Assembly: GCF_024758725.1 (NCBI RefSeq)
Contig: NZ_CP096972.1
Span: forward strand, 1-64,000
Reading direction: 5' to 3'
Length of the DNA stretch: 64,000 bases
Source: Sphingomonas sp. SUN039
Lineage (GTDB): Bacteria > Pseudomonadota > Alphaproteobacteria > Sphingomonadales > Sphingomonadaceae
Shown: positions 51,435 to 60,485 of the stretch, one piece after another
Numbering within the stretch: position 1 is the stretch's first letter
Layout: each line of letters opens with the position of its first letter
Position numbers and translations under genes: made by a program
The notes under the pieces: generated by a model
What the model saw: only the letters and a program-made list of their open reading frames with translations
Told to the model about the DNA's origin: nothing
The model's database searches: none

Positions 51435-52336
51435 CAGAAGTAACCTTCCTGTTTCTTCTTTTCCATGCTCGCAGCCTGGTCGTGGTCGATGGCGCGGCCC
51501 TGGCGCTCGCTGGTTGTCGTCAGCAGCATTTCCTGAATGACCTGCGGCAACGTCTTGGCTTCGCTTTCGACGGCACCAGTGAGCGGATAGCAGCCGAGCG
51601 TGCGGAAACGGATCGAGCGATCGACGGGCACCTCGCCGGGCTTGAGCTGGAAGCGCTCGTCATCGACCATCAGCAGCATGCCGTCGCGCTCCACGGTCGG
51701 GCGCGGCGCGCTGAAATACAGCGGCACGATCTCGATATTCTCGAGGTGGATGTACTGCCAGATGTCGAGCTCGGTCCAGTTCGAGATCGGGAAGACGCGG
51801 ATGCTTTCGCCCTTGGCTTTCCGCGCATTGTAGAGGTTCCACAGCTCGGGCCGCTGGTTCTTTGGGTCCCAGCCATGCGTCGCGGTGCGAAAGCTGAAGA
51901 TGCGCTCCTTGGCGCGGCTCTTTTCCTCGTCGCGCCGTGCGCCGCCGAACGCCACATCGAACCCGTATTTGTCGAGCGCCTGCTTCAGCCCCTCGGTTTT
52001 CCACATGTCGGTGTGCAGCGAGCCATGGTCGAACGGATTGATGCCGCGTTCGACGCACTCGGGGTTCTTGTAGACGAGCAATTCCATGCCCGCATCGCGC
52101 GCGGCCTTCTCGCGCAGTTCGTACATCGCCTTGAACTTCCAGGTCGTATCGACATGGAGCAGCGGGAAGGGTGGCGGCGAGGGGTAGAATGCCTTGCGCG
52201 CCAGATGCAGCATGACCGCCGAATCCTTGCCGACCGAATAGAGCATGACCGGTTTTTCGGCCTCGGCCACCACCTCGCGCATGATGTGGATGCTCTCGGC
52301 TTCGAGCCGCTCGAGATGGGTCAGGGTCTTTGTCAT
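51434..52336 (-). CDS. cysD: Sulfate adenylyltransferase subunit 2 (CysD)
   Basis: PP-loop ATPase subunit of ATP sulfurylase, 300 residues from the ATG at 52336. The PP-loop is [25 protein letters not shown] and [16 protein letters not shown] are typical CysD motifs, and the C-terminus [10 protein letters not shown] is the family end. With CysN it makes APS from sulfate and ATP. The start overlaps the stop of the MBL-hydrolase gene (ATGA), an unusual partner. The stop overlaps the cysNC start. No cysH, cysI or cysG gene is adjacent. Confidence 0.97.
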   Translation of the reverse strand: MTKTLTHLERLEAESIHIMREVVAEAEKPVMLYSVGKDSAVMLHLARKAFYPSPPPFPLLHVDTTWKFKAMYELREKAARDAGMELLVYKNPECVERGINPFDHGSLHTDMWKTEGLKQALDKYGFDVAFGGARRDEEKSRAKERIFSFRTATHGWDPKNQRPELWNLYNARKAKGESIRVFPISNWTELDIWQYIHLENIEIVPLYFSAPRPTVERDGMLLMVDDERFQLKPGEVPVDRSIRFRTLGCYPLTGAVESEAKTLPQVIQEMLLTTTSERQGRAIDHDQAASMEKKKQEGYF

Positions 52337-53598
52337 GCTGGAGTCTTTGTCATGTCTAGGGCTGCCTCGACTGCGGCGATTTCGGATTTCAGCCACATGG
52401 TTTCGCTGAGATTGCTGTTCCCGCTAGCGACCAGCAGATGGTCGAGCGCAATCTTCTTTATCTTTAGCGCGGCCAAGTTTTGCGGCTCCGCCCCCAGCGC
52501 AACGTCGAGTAAATGGATCGCCTCGAGCGGACGTCCGGCCTCGACATGGACCTGCGCGCGCTTGGCGAGCACATCCGCTCCACCCGCCAGTTCGGCAAGA
52601 TCGGCGTTCACGGCAGAGCGCGGGACGCCGTAGAGTTCGGTCGTCCCGTCCTCATAATGCAGCCAGCCGGCATATTCCTCCCAGATGGTCTTGACCGCCC
52701 AGCTGACCTTGCCGTGGAACTGACCGATCTGGAGGTGCTCGGGCAGCGCGACCGCGCGCATCAATTCGTGCACGGTCTTGCCCGCGTTCATCCCGTCGAG
52801 CGTGTAGTCGCGGACCCACGACACCGCGGCGTGCATCTTGTCGATATCGGCGCGGATTTTCGCTGCGCCGTGGATCGGCTCGCCATGCCCGGTAATGATC
52901 GTCTCTGCGTTCAGTGCGCGGAGCTTTTCGAGGCTCTTGAGGTAATTCCACACCGCGCGCGGCTTATCGCCGCGCAGGGTGCACAGGAACGGCATCGACA
53001 GCCACACCGGGCCGACGAGATTGCCGGTGAAGGCGATCCGCTCGTGCGGCATCCAGACGATGAGGTTATCGACCGTCTCGCCTTCGGGCGCGTGGATGAG
53101 TTCGAACACGCGCCCGCCCTGTTCGACGGTCAGATGCCGGTCGACGAGGACATCGGGCACCACCTCGGGCGCGGGTTTGGGTGCGCCGCCGCGTTGCAGC
53201 GTGCTGCCCCACAGCTTCTTGCTGCGCGGCCCGAAAAACGGCTGGAGACGGTTCATGTCTCCCCATGCCTCGTTGTAGCCGGGACCGCCGATGACCTTTG
53301 TGCCTGCTTCCCTGAACACCGGCACGCCGCCGAAATGGTCGGCATGGCTTTGGGTCAGGACGATGTGGCGCAAGGGACCGGTGCGGTGCGGCTTAAGCAG
53401 CGCGACGTTGCGTGCCTGGTTGGCGTCGTCGAAGAAGCCGGTGTTGACCATCAGGTCGCCGTCATCGGTCGTGACCAGATAGGCGTTGGAGATATCACGC
53501 GCCATGAACACGAACGGCGTGATCGCCACCGCCTCGGTCTGGGTGTCGCCCGCGCGGGCGAGGGTGGCGAGCGGGACGGGCTTGGTGGTTTCGCTCAT
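52333..53598 (-). CDS. Alkylsulfatase-like metallo-beta-lactamase-fold hydrolase
   Basis: MBL-fold protein of 421 residues resembling alkyl/aryl sulfatases of the SdsA1 type but shorter. The metal motif, normally H-x-H-x-D-H, reads QSHADH (Gln83, His85, Asp87, His88), so the first ligand is replaced. A later His is in [10 protein letters not shown]. The C-terminal part (from about residue 265) resembles the alkylsulfatase dimerisation domain, with [13 protein letters not shown] and a TPR-like end. The start overlaps the MDR gene stop and the end overlaps cysD (both ATGA). It may act on the sulfated or esterified product of this operon, or be a different hydrolase. Confidence 0.85.
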   Translation of the reverse strand: MSETTKPVPLATLARAGDTQTEAVAITPFVFMARDISNAYLVTTDDGDLMVNTGFFDDANQARNVALLKPHRTGPLRHIVLTQSHADHFGGVPVFREAGTKVIGGPGYNEAWGDMNRLQPFFGPRSKKLWGSTLQRGGAPKPAPEVVPDVLVDRHLTVEQGGRVFELIHAPEGETVDNLIVWMPHERIAFTGNLVGPVWLSMPFLCTLRGDKPRAVWNYLKSLEKLRALNAETIITGHGEPIHGAAKIRADIDKMHAAVSWVRDYTLDGMNAGKTVHELMRAVALPEHLQIGQFHGKVSWAVKTIWEEYAGWLHYEDGTTELYGVPRSAVNADLAELAGGADVLAKRAQVHVEAGRPLEAIHLLDVALGAEPQNLAALKIKKIALDHLLVASGNSNLSETMWLKSEIAAVEAALDMTKTPA

Positions 53599-54599
53599 GC
53601 CGCGAACTCGATCATGACCTTGGCCGATTGCGGGGTCGCCGCAATCTCCAGCCCTTCGAGCACGCGGTCGAACGGGAGGGTGTGGCTGATGAGCGCCGCG
53701 ATCTTGTCCTTCAGACGCGGCATTGCGGCGACGACATCGGGGAATTCGTCGGGGTAACCGACCGCCGTGGTGATCGTCATTTCGCTGGTCAGCATCGGAC
53801 CCGCCGGGAGTTCGATGGGCTTCATATAGGCCGCCGTGATGACATGGCGCGCATGGCGTTTTGCCATCGAGACGACATCGGCGAGGATCGAGGGCGCCCC
53901 TGCCGCGTCGATATACGCATCGGTCAGCGACCGCTCGCGCCCGAAATAGTGCTCGGTACCGTGCATTTCCTTGATGCGCGCCACGCTGTCCTCGGTGCCG
54001 GGGTTGATCGTCCGCGCCCCGAGCGTTCGTGCGCGTTCGAGGCGTTCCTCGGCAAGGTCGAGCGCGACGACATCGCAACCACGATCCACCGCCCACATCA
54101 CCATGCCGAGGCCAATGGGGCCGCAGCCGAACACGACAAGCTTCGTCCCCGCCTTGGCCTCCGCGCGGTTGACCCCGTGCAGCGCCACCGCCAGCGGCTC
54201 GCACATTGCCGCCACGTCGTAGGGAATGCCTACCGGGATAGGCAGGATCGAGTCGCCCAACCGTGCCTCGCGCACCAGCAGCTCTTCGGTGAACGCACCT
54301 TCGGGGCCGCCGCTGCCGATGAAGCTGGGCGTGTTCATGGGGTTGACGATCACCGGCTGGCCGACTTCGACGCCTACGACATCGCGGCCGACGAACATTA
54401 CTTCGCCCGCGCCCTCATGGCCGAGCGCCGTTGTACCTTCGGCATTGCGGCTCATGCCGCCGACTTTGATGTAGCTCAGATCGCTGCCGCAGATGCCGCA
54501 CGCCTTCATCTTGACGACGACATCGGCGGGGCCGGGTTCGGGCCGCTCGTAACTGTCGAGCCGGACATCGCCGACGCCGTGGATGTTGAGGAGTTTCAT
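53595..54599 (-). CDS. Zinc-type medium-chain dehydrogenase (MDR)
   Basis: MDR of 334 residues. The catalytic zinc ligands are the cysteine in CGICGSD and the His-Glu in LGHEGAG. The Rossmann motif is VFGCGPIGLGMVM. As in the MDR at 34742, the structural four-cysteine lobe is missing (the protein reads NPMNTPSFIGSGGPEGAFTEE there). It begins ten bases after the SDR gene and its stop overlaps the MBL-hydrolase start. It probably oxidises an alcohol in the same pathway as the SDR. Substrate unknown. Confidence 0.92.
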   Translation of the reverse strand: MKLLNIHGVGDVRLDSYERPEPGPADVVVKMKACGICGSDLSYIKVGGMSRNAEGTTALGHEGAGEVMFVGRDVVGVEVGQPVIVNPMNTPSFIGSGGPEGAFTEELLVREARLGDSILPIPVGIPYDVAAMCEPLAVALHGVNRAEAKAGTKLVVFGCGPIGLGMVMWAVDRGCDVVALDLAEERLERARTLGARTINPGTEDSVARIKEMHGTEHYFGRERSLTDAYIDAAGAPSILADVVSMAKRHARHVITAAYMKPIELPAGPMLTSEMTITTAVGYPDEFPDVVAAMPRLKDKIAALISHTLPFDRVLEGLEIAATPQSAKVMIEFAA

Positions 54600-54609
54600 G
54601 GGTCTGCTC

Positions 54610-55404
54610 CTAACCGCGGATCATATAGCCGCCGTCGACCTTGATGGTCTCGCCGGTGATGAAGGCGCTCGCGTCCGAACACAGAAACGCGCCGATCCCC
54701 TCGAAGTCGGCGACCGCGCCGGTGCGTTTCATCGGCGTGATCGGCGCGTAAAGGCCGTTGAGATACTGGACCGCCGGGCCATCGGCGGGCCCCATCATCG
54801 GCGTGATGATGAGGCCCGGTGCGACGACATTGGCGCGGACGCCAAATTCGCCCATTTCTGCGGCGAGGCAGCGAATGACGGCCGCGACCGCGCTCTTGGA
54901 GGCGGCATATTCGGCCTTGCCCGGCAGCCCCTGAAACATCGACAGGCTGCCGCACGCGACTAGGCTGCCGCCAGGTTCGCCCGCCTCGGCACGCGCTTTC
55001 ATATGGCGCGCACCCTCGCGCAGCGTGAAGAACGCGCCGTCGAGGGCGGTCTTTTTGAAATCGTGCCAATGCTCGGTCGGCATGTCGAAAATCGATTTGT
55101 AGCGCGGGCTGGCGCCCGAATTGGCGAACACGCAGTCCACGCGCCCGAAATCGGCCATGAGCTGGTCGTAGCCGCCAAGGATCGCATCCTCCGACGACAC
55201 GTCGACGATATAGGTTTCGACCCGGCCCGCGCCCGCCGCAAGCAGTTCGGCCTTGGCCGCTGCGTTCTTTTCGGCGTTGCGCGCCCAGATGGCGATGTCG
55301 CCGCCCTGCTTGGCAACACCCGTCGCAAAGCCGAGGCCGATGCCGCCATTGCCGCCGGTGACAAGCGTCACCTTGCCCGTGCAATCGAAAAGACCGTCTG
55401 CCAT
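54610..55404 (-). CDS. Classical SDR oxidoreductase
   Basis: Short-chain dehydrogenase/reductase of 264 residues. The cofactor motif is TGGNGGIGLG, followed by FANSGASP (in place of NNAG), the catalytic serine in LVACGSLSMFQG, and the Tyr-Lys pair YAASK. The ATG at 55404 has AGGAGAGG upstream. It is the first gene of the seven-gene sulfation operon and is divergent from the araC-type regulator, whose product may control it. Its role is likely oxidation of a hydroxyl group on the operon's substrate, an inference from context. Confidence 0.93.
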   Translation of the reverse strand: MADGLFDCTGKVTLVTGGNGGIGLGFATGVAKQGGDIAIWARNAEKNAAAKAELLAAGAGRVETYIVDVSSEDAILGGYDQLMADFGRVDCVFANSGASPRYKSIFDMPTEHWHDFKKTALDGAFFTLREGARHMKARAEAGEPGGSLVACGSLSMFQGLPGKAEYAASKSAVAAVIRCLAAEMGEFGVRANVVAPGLIITPMMGPADGPAVQYLNGLYAPITPMKRTGAVADFEGIGAFLCSDASAFITGETIKVDGGYMIRG

Positions 55405-55542
55405 GAACCTCTCCTGCGCCTGTTCGCGGCGCTTCCTGTCACGGACCTTCCGCCAGCAACCGCGCCGCCGCAATCGCCCATAGTATCGACACCAGGCCGT
55501 TTTATCGGCAGATAGCCAAGCTCGATAATTCGGGGGCATGCC

Positions 55543-56412
55543 GTGGCGCAGGAGAGTTTCGGAACGTCGGTGGTCGAGGCCGAACTGGCGATCACGGGTG
55601 CGACCGTGCAGATCGTCCGCTTCCATCTCGACGAACCGACCAACCGGATTTTCCACCGCGACGATCATTACTGGCTCGATCTGTGTCTGTCCCCCCGCCC
55701 TGAAAAGGCGCGCGGCTGCTACAGCGAGCGCTGGGGACCGCACCGGTTCGAACGGCTCGGCGACATCTTGCTGCTGCCGCCCGGCGAGACACTGCACATC
55801 CGGACCGACGGGCAGGGCGAACAGATTTCGGTGGTGTGCGAGATCGAGCGTCGCGCCATCGACCGCTGGCTGGGCGGGGGTATCGAATGGACCGACCGGC
55901 GGCTCGCCGCGAGCCTCGACATCGTGCACCCGCACATCCGGTCGTGCCTGTTCCGACTTGCCGGCGAGGCGCGCCAGCCCGGCGCGGGCAGCGATATTCT
56001 GACCAAGATGATCGCGGGCCAGCTTGCCATCGATGTCGCGCGTTATTGCCAGGCGATCGCCGAGGGACCGATCACCGGCGGCCTCGCGTCATGGCGGTTG
56101 CGCCTGATCGATCGGCGACTCGAGAGGCCGGGGCCGATGCCGACGCTCGGCGAACTCGCCGAACATTGTGCGCTATCGGTGCGACAGTTGACGCGCGGGT
56201 TCCAGTCGAGCCGGGGCTGCACCATCGGCGAACATATCGCGCATACGCGGATCGAGATGGCCAAGCGACAATTGGGGAGCGACGACAGCATCAAGGGCAT
56301 CGCCTTCGGCTTGGGCTTCGCGTCCCCTTCCAGCTTCGCCTATGCGTTCCGCCGCGCGACCGGGATCACCCCGCGCCAGTTCCGCCAGCGTCAGATGGGC
56401 AAGCGGGGCTAA
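55543..56412 (+). CDS. AraC family transcriptional regulator
   Basis: Regulator of 289 residues starting at GTG 55543. The N-terminal 170 residues look like a cupin-type sensing domain (GDILLLPPGETLHIRT). The C-terminal AraC domain has two helix-turn-helix motifs, LGELAEHCALSVRQLTRGFQ and IKGIAFGLGFASPSSFAYAF, ending with TGITPRQFRQ. It lies between the sulfation operon (divergent, 138 bases away) and the VOC-led operon (same strand, 103 bases later), so it could control both. The 138-base gap shows no clear palindrome. Confidence 0.94.
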   Translation: MAQESFGTSVVEAELAITGATVQIVRFHLDEPTNRIFHRDDHYWLDLCLSPRPEKARGCYSERWGPHRFERLGDILLLPPGETLHIRTDGQGEQISVVCEIERRAIDRWLGGGIEWTDRRLAASLDIVHPHIRSCLFRLAGEARQPGAGSDILTKMIAGQLAIDVARYCQAIAEGPITGGLASWRLRLIDRRLERPGPMPTLGELAEHCALSVRQLTRGFQSSRGCTIGEHIAHTRIEMAKRQLGSDDSIKGIAFGLGFASPSSFAYAFRRATGITPRQFRQRQMGKRG

Positions 56413-56515
56413 TGGCCCGAAGTCGATAGTTTGTCTCTATCTCTATATCTTGCGCGATAGGCCCGTCGGCGCCGACGCCGCATGATGCGCCGAAAAACAG
56501 GATGAGGACAGGCCG

Positions 56516-56986
56516 ATGATCACCGGACGCCACTACCAAAATGCGTATGTGACCCGCAACGTCGACAAGGCAGTCGCTGAATTCCGCGAACGCGCCGATG
56601 TCCGCACGGTCATGGAAATCGAAACGCCGGTGAAGGTCTGGACGCCGCAGGGCGAAGGAGTGGGCGTGCAAAAGCTCGCTTTCGTCTGGGTCGAGGATCT
56701 CAACTACGAGTTGATCGAGCCCAAGGAAGGCGATGTGCTCGCCATCTACCGCGACGCGCTGCCTGCCGACGACAGCTTGCAATTCCATCATGTCTGCCAT
56801 GTCGTCGACGACTGGGACGCGCTCTGGGGGCGGGTGCAGGCACAGCCCTATCCGGTGGTGCTCAAGGGTGGCACGCCGGGGATGCTGGAATTCTGCTATA
56901 TCGATACGCGCGAATGGCTCGGCCACTACACCGAATATGTGTGGATGGTGCCCGAGCGCTGGGCGGCGATGGGAGCACGGATATGA
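56516..56986 (+). CDS. VOC family protein (glyoxalase/dioxygenase fold), copy 1
   Basis: Protein of 156 residues in the vicinal-oxygen-chelate superfamily, whose paired beta-alpha-beta-beta-beta units bind a metal in dioxygenases, epimerases and glyoxalases. A His near the N-terminus (GRHYQNAYVTRNVDKAVAEF), SLQFHHVCHVVDDWD, and the late Glu in GMLEFCYIDTRE could be ligands. The ATG has GAGGACAGG upstream. Its stop overlaps the second VOC gene start (ATGA), so the two are made together and may be partners or successive enzymes. Confidence 0.85.
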   Translation: MITGRHYQNAYVTRNVDKAVAEFRERADVRTVMEIETPVKVWTPQGEGVGVQKLAFVWVEDLNYELIEPKEGDVLAIYRDALPADDSLQFHHVCHVVDDWDALWGRVQAQPYPVVLKGGTPGMLEFCYIDTREWLGHYTEYVWMVPERWAAMGARI

Positions 56987-57366
56987 TGACGACGACACGG
57001 TTCGGCACGCGCGATATTGCGCGTGCCAAGGCGTTCTGGCGTCCGATTGCGGAAATGGTCGGGGCGAAGACGATCTACGACCGCGACAACATGATTTCGT
57101 TCCGGGGCGAGACGGGGAGCATGTTGCTGATCGGTGTGCCGTTGAAGGGCGAGCATGAGGTTGGCAACGGCAATATGGCCGGGTTTCAGGTATCGAGCCG
57201 TGAACTGGTCGACGCCGTTCATGCCAAGGCGCTCGAACTCGGCGGCAGCGACGAGGGCGCGCCGGGGATACGCGGCGACGACCCGAACGGCTTTTACGGT
57301 GCCTATTTCCGTGACCTCGACGGCAACAAGCTGGTCGCTTTCCGCTTCGGCCCGCCCGACGCATGA
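56983..57366 (+). CDS. VOC family protein, copy 2
   Basis: Protein of 127 residues, VOC superfamily. It shows the usual TTRFGTRDIARAKAFWRPI beta-alpha start and the C-terminal strand YFRDLDGNKLVAFRFGP, in which Asp-Gly-Asn-Lys is the common family turn. The expected metal residues are sparse (no clear His ligand pair), so it may be non-metal. The start overlaps the first VOC gene stop and the end overlaps the SDR start (ATGA on both sides). Function unknown. Confidence 0.85.
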   Translation: MMTTTRFGTRDIARAKAFWRPIAEMVGAKTIYDRDNMISFRGETGSMLLIGVPLKGEHEVGNGNMAGFQVSSRELVDAVHAKALELGGSDEGAPGIRGDDPNGFYGAYFRDLDGNKLVAFRFGPPDA

Positions 57367-58175
57367 GCGGGTTCGACGCCGCGAAATACGGTCCTTGGGC
57401 ACTGATTACCGGGGCATCCGAAGGGACCGGCGCAGAGTTTGCGCTGCGGCTCGCCGATGCGGGTTTGAACTGCATCCTGATTGCGCGACGCGAGGGGCCA
57501 TTGGCCGACCTTGCCGAACAGGTCCGCGCCAAGGGCGTCGATTGCGTGTCCGCCAGTGTAGATCTGACCGCACCCGACGCAACCGACCGCATCGTCGCGG
57601 CGGTGGGGACGCGCGAAGTCGGCCTGTTCATCGCCAATGCCGGGGCGGACACCAATTCGTCGCTGTTCCTCGACCGCGAAGTCGGCGACTGGGAACGGCT
57701 CGTTACTCTCAACATCGTCACCACCATGCGGAACTGCCACCATTTCGGGCAGGGGATGCGTGCACGGGGGCGGGGCGGGATGATCCTCGTCGGCTCGGGT
57801 TCGTGCTATGGCGGACTGCACGGCATGGGGGTTTATTCCGGGGTCAAGGCGTTCGACATTTGCTTCGGCGAAGGACTATGGGCCGAAATGCGCCATGTCG
57901 GTGTCGACGTCCTCAACCTGATCCTCGGTCGCACGAATACGCCTGCCCACCACCGCATTTCCGAAGCCAACGGACGACCGTTCGACCCGACCGGCATGGC
58001 GAGCGCCGCCGATGTCGCGCGGATCGGGCTGGAGCAACTGCCGCACGGCCCTGTCTATAATTGGGGGCAGGCGAACGATGTCGCGGGCTACGCCCCCAAT
58101 TCGCCCGACGAGCGCCGTGTGCGGATTGAGCGCATCGAAGCCATGACGGGACAATATCTGAAGGCCAAAGAATGA
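57363..58175 (+). CDS. SDR family oxidoreductase
   Basis: Short-chain dehydrogenase of 270 residues. The cofactor motif is TGASEGTGAEF and the strand IANAGAD replaces NNAG. The catalytic serine region is LVGSGSCYGG and the Tyr-Lys pair YSGVK. The C-terminal tail after residue 200 is long and hydrophilic (RRVRIERIEAMTGQYLK). Both ends are coupled to neighbours by four-base overlaps. It sits in a run of six genes that look like one pathway. The substrate is unknown. Confidence 0.92.
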   Translation: MSGFDAAKYGPWALITGASEGTGAEFALRLADAGLNCILIARREGPLADLAEQVRAKGVDCVSASVDLTAPDATDRIVAAVGTREVGLFIANAGADTNSSLFLDREVGDWERLVTLNIVTTMRNCHHFGQGMRARGRGGMILVGSGSCYGGLHGMGVYSGVKAFDICFGEGLWAEMRHVGVDVLNLILGRTNTPAHHRISEANGRPFDPTGMASAADVARIGLEQLPHGPVYNWGQANDVAGYAPNSPDERRVRIERIEAMTGQYLKAKE

Positions 58176-58645
58176 CCGACCGCGAGGCGATCACCGACCT
58201 GATCTACAGATACTGCCGCGCGATGGACCGCATCGACCGTGAACAAGGTTATGCGATCTGGCACCCCGACGGCACCGCCGATTACGGCGCCGAAGTCTAT
58301 CAGGGCAGTGCGCGCGGCTTTGTCGATCAGGTCTGCGAACAGCACGCCCGAATGCTGCGCCACTCGCATCAAGTGACCAACATCATCCTCGAAGTCGATG
58401 GCGACCGGGCAGGCAGCGAAAGCTATTACACGACCGCACTCCGCATGATGCGCGAAGATGTCGCGCACGAAATCCGAGTCTGGGGCCGCTATATCGACAC
58501 TTGGTCGAAGCGCGACGGGCGCTGGGGCATCGATCACCGCATCGCCCTCCGCGATTTCGATGACATCCGTGCCGTCACCCCGATGAGCGACGACCAGCGC
58601 AGCCGCCGCGACCACAACGACCCGTCCTATACAGTGCTGGAATGA
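58172..58645 (+). CDS. SnoaL-like (NTF2-fold) protein
   Basis: Protein of 157 residues of the SnoaL_4-like type: REAITDLIYRYCRAMDRIDREQGY, the strand with ADYGAEVYQG, HSHQVTNIILEVDGDRAGSESYY, and KRDGRWGIDHRIALRDFD. Histidines in HSHQ are candidate active-site residues. It is coupled at both ends (ATGA) to the SDR and MDR genes. It resembles the SnoaL protein at 44822, sharing the DPSY ending. Probable cyclase, dehydratase or isomerase; unproven. Confidence 0.86.
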   Translation: MTDREAITDLIYRYCRAMDRIDREQGYAIWHPDGTADYGAEVYQGSARGFVDQVCEQHARMLRHSHQVTNIILEVDGDRAGSESYYTTALRMMREDVAHEIRVWGRYIDTWSKRDGRWGIDHRIALRDFDDIRAVTPMSDDQRSRRDHNDPSYTVLE

Positions 58646-59676
58646 AAGCCGCCTATATCCTGAACGGTACGGTCGAGGTGGGCGATCTGCCCGATCCGGT
58701 GCCGGGCAAAGGCCATGCGCTGGTCCGCACGCGCAGCTGCGGGCTATGCGCGTCGGAGGCGCATTTCCTTCACGCCGGACAGAACGTCATCGACTTGTCG
58801 AAACAGTTCGGTGGGCCGTACGCTGCGCTCGACCAGTCGCGGCCTTTCGTCCCCGGCCATGAATATGTCGGCGAAGTGATCGATTATGGCCCGGGCAGCA
58901 AGCGCCCGGTCAAGCCGGGACGCAAGGTCACGTCGGTTCCCATCATGCGGCAATCGGGCAGCCATTCGGTCATCGGGTTCAACAACGACTGCCCCGGCGG
59001 GTTCGGCGAGTATATGCTGCTCGACGAGGACATGCTGATCGAAGTGCCGTCGGGCCTCGACGACGATCTCGCGGCGATGACCGAGCCGCTCGCGGTTGGC
59101 CTCGAACATGCGCGGCGCGGAATCCCCACGAAGGAGGATTGCGCGCTGGTCATCGGGTGCGGGGCGATCGGGCTGGGCGTGATTGCGGGCCTGAAGCTGA
59201 TGGGCATCGCGCCCATCGTCGCGGCCGATTATCACGAGGACCGGCGCGCGCAGGCGATTGCCATGGGGGCCGACATTGCGGTCGATCCGCGCACCTTGTC
59301 GCCCTATGCGCCGATCCCCGACCTCGGCAACCGCCAGCCCAATCTGGTCTACGAATGCGCGGGCGTGCCGGGGCTGTTGCAGCAGATCATCCAGTCGGTC
59401 GCCTTCGGCGCGCGGATCGTGATGGGCGGCTATTGCATGGAGGCCGACAGCCTGTTCGTCTTCGCCGCGCAGAACAAGCGGCTGACCGTCCATTTCGCGG
59501 GCGGGGAGGAAGCGCAGGACATGGAACTGGCGCTTCGCTCGATTGCCGACGGCAGGGTCGATGTTTTGCCGTGGATCGGCGCGCGGATCGGGCTTAGCGG
59601 GGTCGGGAGCGCTTTGGCCGAAATGTCCGGTCCGCTCGCTCCGGTTCGGACTGTGGTCGACCCGCGGCGGCTGTGA
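58642..59676 (+). CDS. Zinc-type medium-chain dehydrogenase (MDR)
   Basis: MDR of 344 residues. Catalytic zinc ligands are the cysteine in SCGLCASEAH and the His-Glu in PGHEYVGE. The Rossmann motif is VIGCGAIGLGVIAG. The structural-zinc cysteine lobe is missing here as well (CPGGFGEYM follows without the four-Cys cluster). The start overlaps the SnoaL stop, and the next gene starts at or inside its stop (GTGATG). It should oxidise an alcohol in the same pathway as the SDR. Substrate unknown. Confidence 0.92.
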   Translation: MKAAYILNGTVEVGDLPDPVPGKGHALVRTRSCGLCASEAHFLHAGQNVIDLSKQFGGPYAALDQSRPFVPGHEYVGEVIDYGPGSKRPVKPGRKVTSVPIMRQSGSHSVIGFNNDCPGGFGEYMLLDEDMLIEVPSGLDDDLAAMTEPLAVGLEHARRGIPTKEDCALVIGCGAIGLGVIAGLKLMGIAPIVAADYHEDRRAQAIAMGADIAVDPRTLSPYAPIPDLGNRQPNLVYECAGVPGLLQQIIQSVAFGARIVMGGYCMEADSLFVFAAQNKRLTVHFAGGEEAQDMELALRSIADGRVDVLPWIGARIGLSGVGSALAEMSGPLAPVRTVVDPRRL

Positions 59677-60485
59677 TGAAGATCGGCTATATCGGCCTGG
59701 GTTCGCTCGGGAGCCCGATTGCCCGGTGCATCGCACGGGGCGGGTTTCCCCTGACCGTCTATGACATCGTCCCTGCCGCAATGGAGGGGTTCATTAGCAA
59801 GGCAGCGTCTCCGCAAGAGGCGGCGTTCGCCTCCGACGTGCTGTGCGCCTGCGTGCGGACTGACGCCGATATGGTCGAGCTGACACAGAGCGGCAGCGTG
59901 TTTGCCGCGCTGGGGGCGGGCGGCGTCTTCATCGTTCATTCGACCATCGCCCCCGAGCTTGCGGAGGCATTGTCGGCACAGGCAGCAAGGCACGGCGTGG
60001 CGGTGCTCGATTGCGGCGTGTCGCGTGGCGGGGGCGGGGCGGAAGTGAATGGCGATTTGTCGATTTATCTCGGCGGCGATGCTGCAACGGTGGAGAAGGT
60101 GAAGCCGCTGCTCGACTGCCTCGGGACGTATCAGCTGCTCGGGCCGGTCGGCTCGGGGATGAAGGGCAAGCTGCTCAACAACCTCGTCTCAATCGCCAAT
60201 TACGGCATGGCGGCGCATATCCTGGAGCTGGGCGAGCATCTCGGTTTCGACCGCGCGCAACTGCGCGAGATGCTGATGGCGGGATCGGCACAGGGGTTTG
60301 CGATGCGGGTCGCGCCAGGGTTCGTGTCGCCCGAGCGCGCGCCGAACATGCTGACCTTGTTCGACAAGGATGTCGCGCATGCGCGAGCGCTGGCCGACCC
60401 TAGCTTGCCGTCGATGAAGGCGTTGCTAGCGGCGGCGCAGTCGATGGTCGACCTGCTTGCCGAAAAGGCGAAACCTCAGCCCTGA
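59676..60485 (+). CDS. 3-hydroxyisobutyrate-dehydrogenase-like NAD(P)-dependent oxidoreductase
   Basis: Beta-hydroxyacid dehydrogenase of 269 residues. The N-terminal Rossmann GYIGLGSLGSPIA, the DCGVSRGGGGAEVNGDLSI segment and the catalytic lysine in GSGMKGKLLNN fit the 6-phosphogluconate/HIBADH family. The usual DAPVSGG reads DCGVSRGGG, a variant. The ATG at 59676 is preferred; a GTG three bases before is an alternative. It ends the plus-strand chain and converges with the SnoaL gene at 60476, overlapping it by ten bases. Confidence 0.9.
   Translation: MKIGYIGLGSLGSPIARCIARGGFPLTVYDIVPAAMEGFISKAASPQEAAFASDVLCACVRTDADMVELTQSGSVFAALGAGGVFIVHSTIAPELAEALSAQAARHGVAVLDCGVSRGGGGAEVNGDLSIYLGGDAATVEKVKPLLDCLGTYQLLGPVGSGMKGKLLNNLVSIANYGMAAHILELGEHLGFDRAQLREMLMAGSAQGFAMRVAPGFVSPERAPNMLTLFDKDVAHARALADPSLPSMKALLAAAQSMVDLLAEKAKPQP

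Noticed and set aside
48784..52336. Plain assimilatory sulfate-activation operon
   Set aside because: cysDNC-cysQ alone would fit that. The coupled sulfotransferase and MBL hydrolase, and the lack of reductase genes, argue for another or additional role, though it cannot be excluded.
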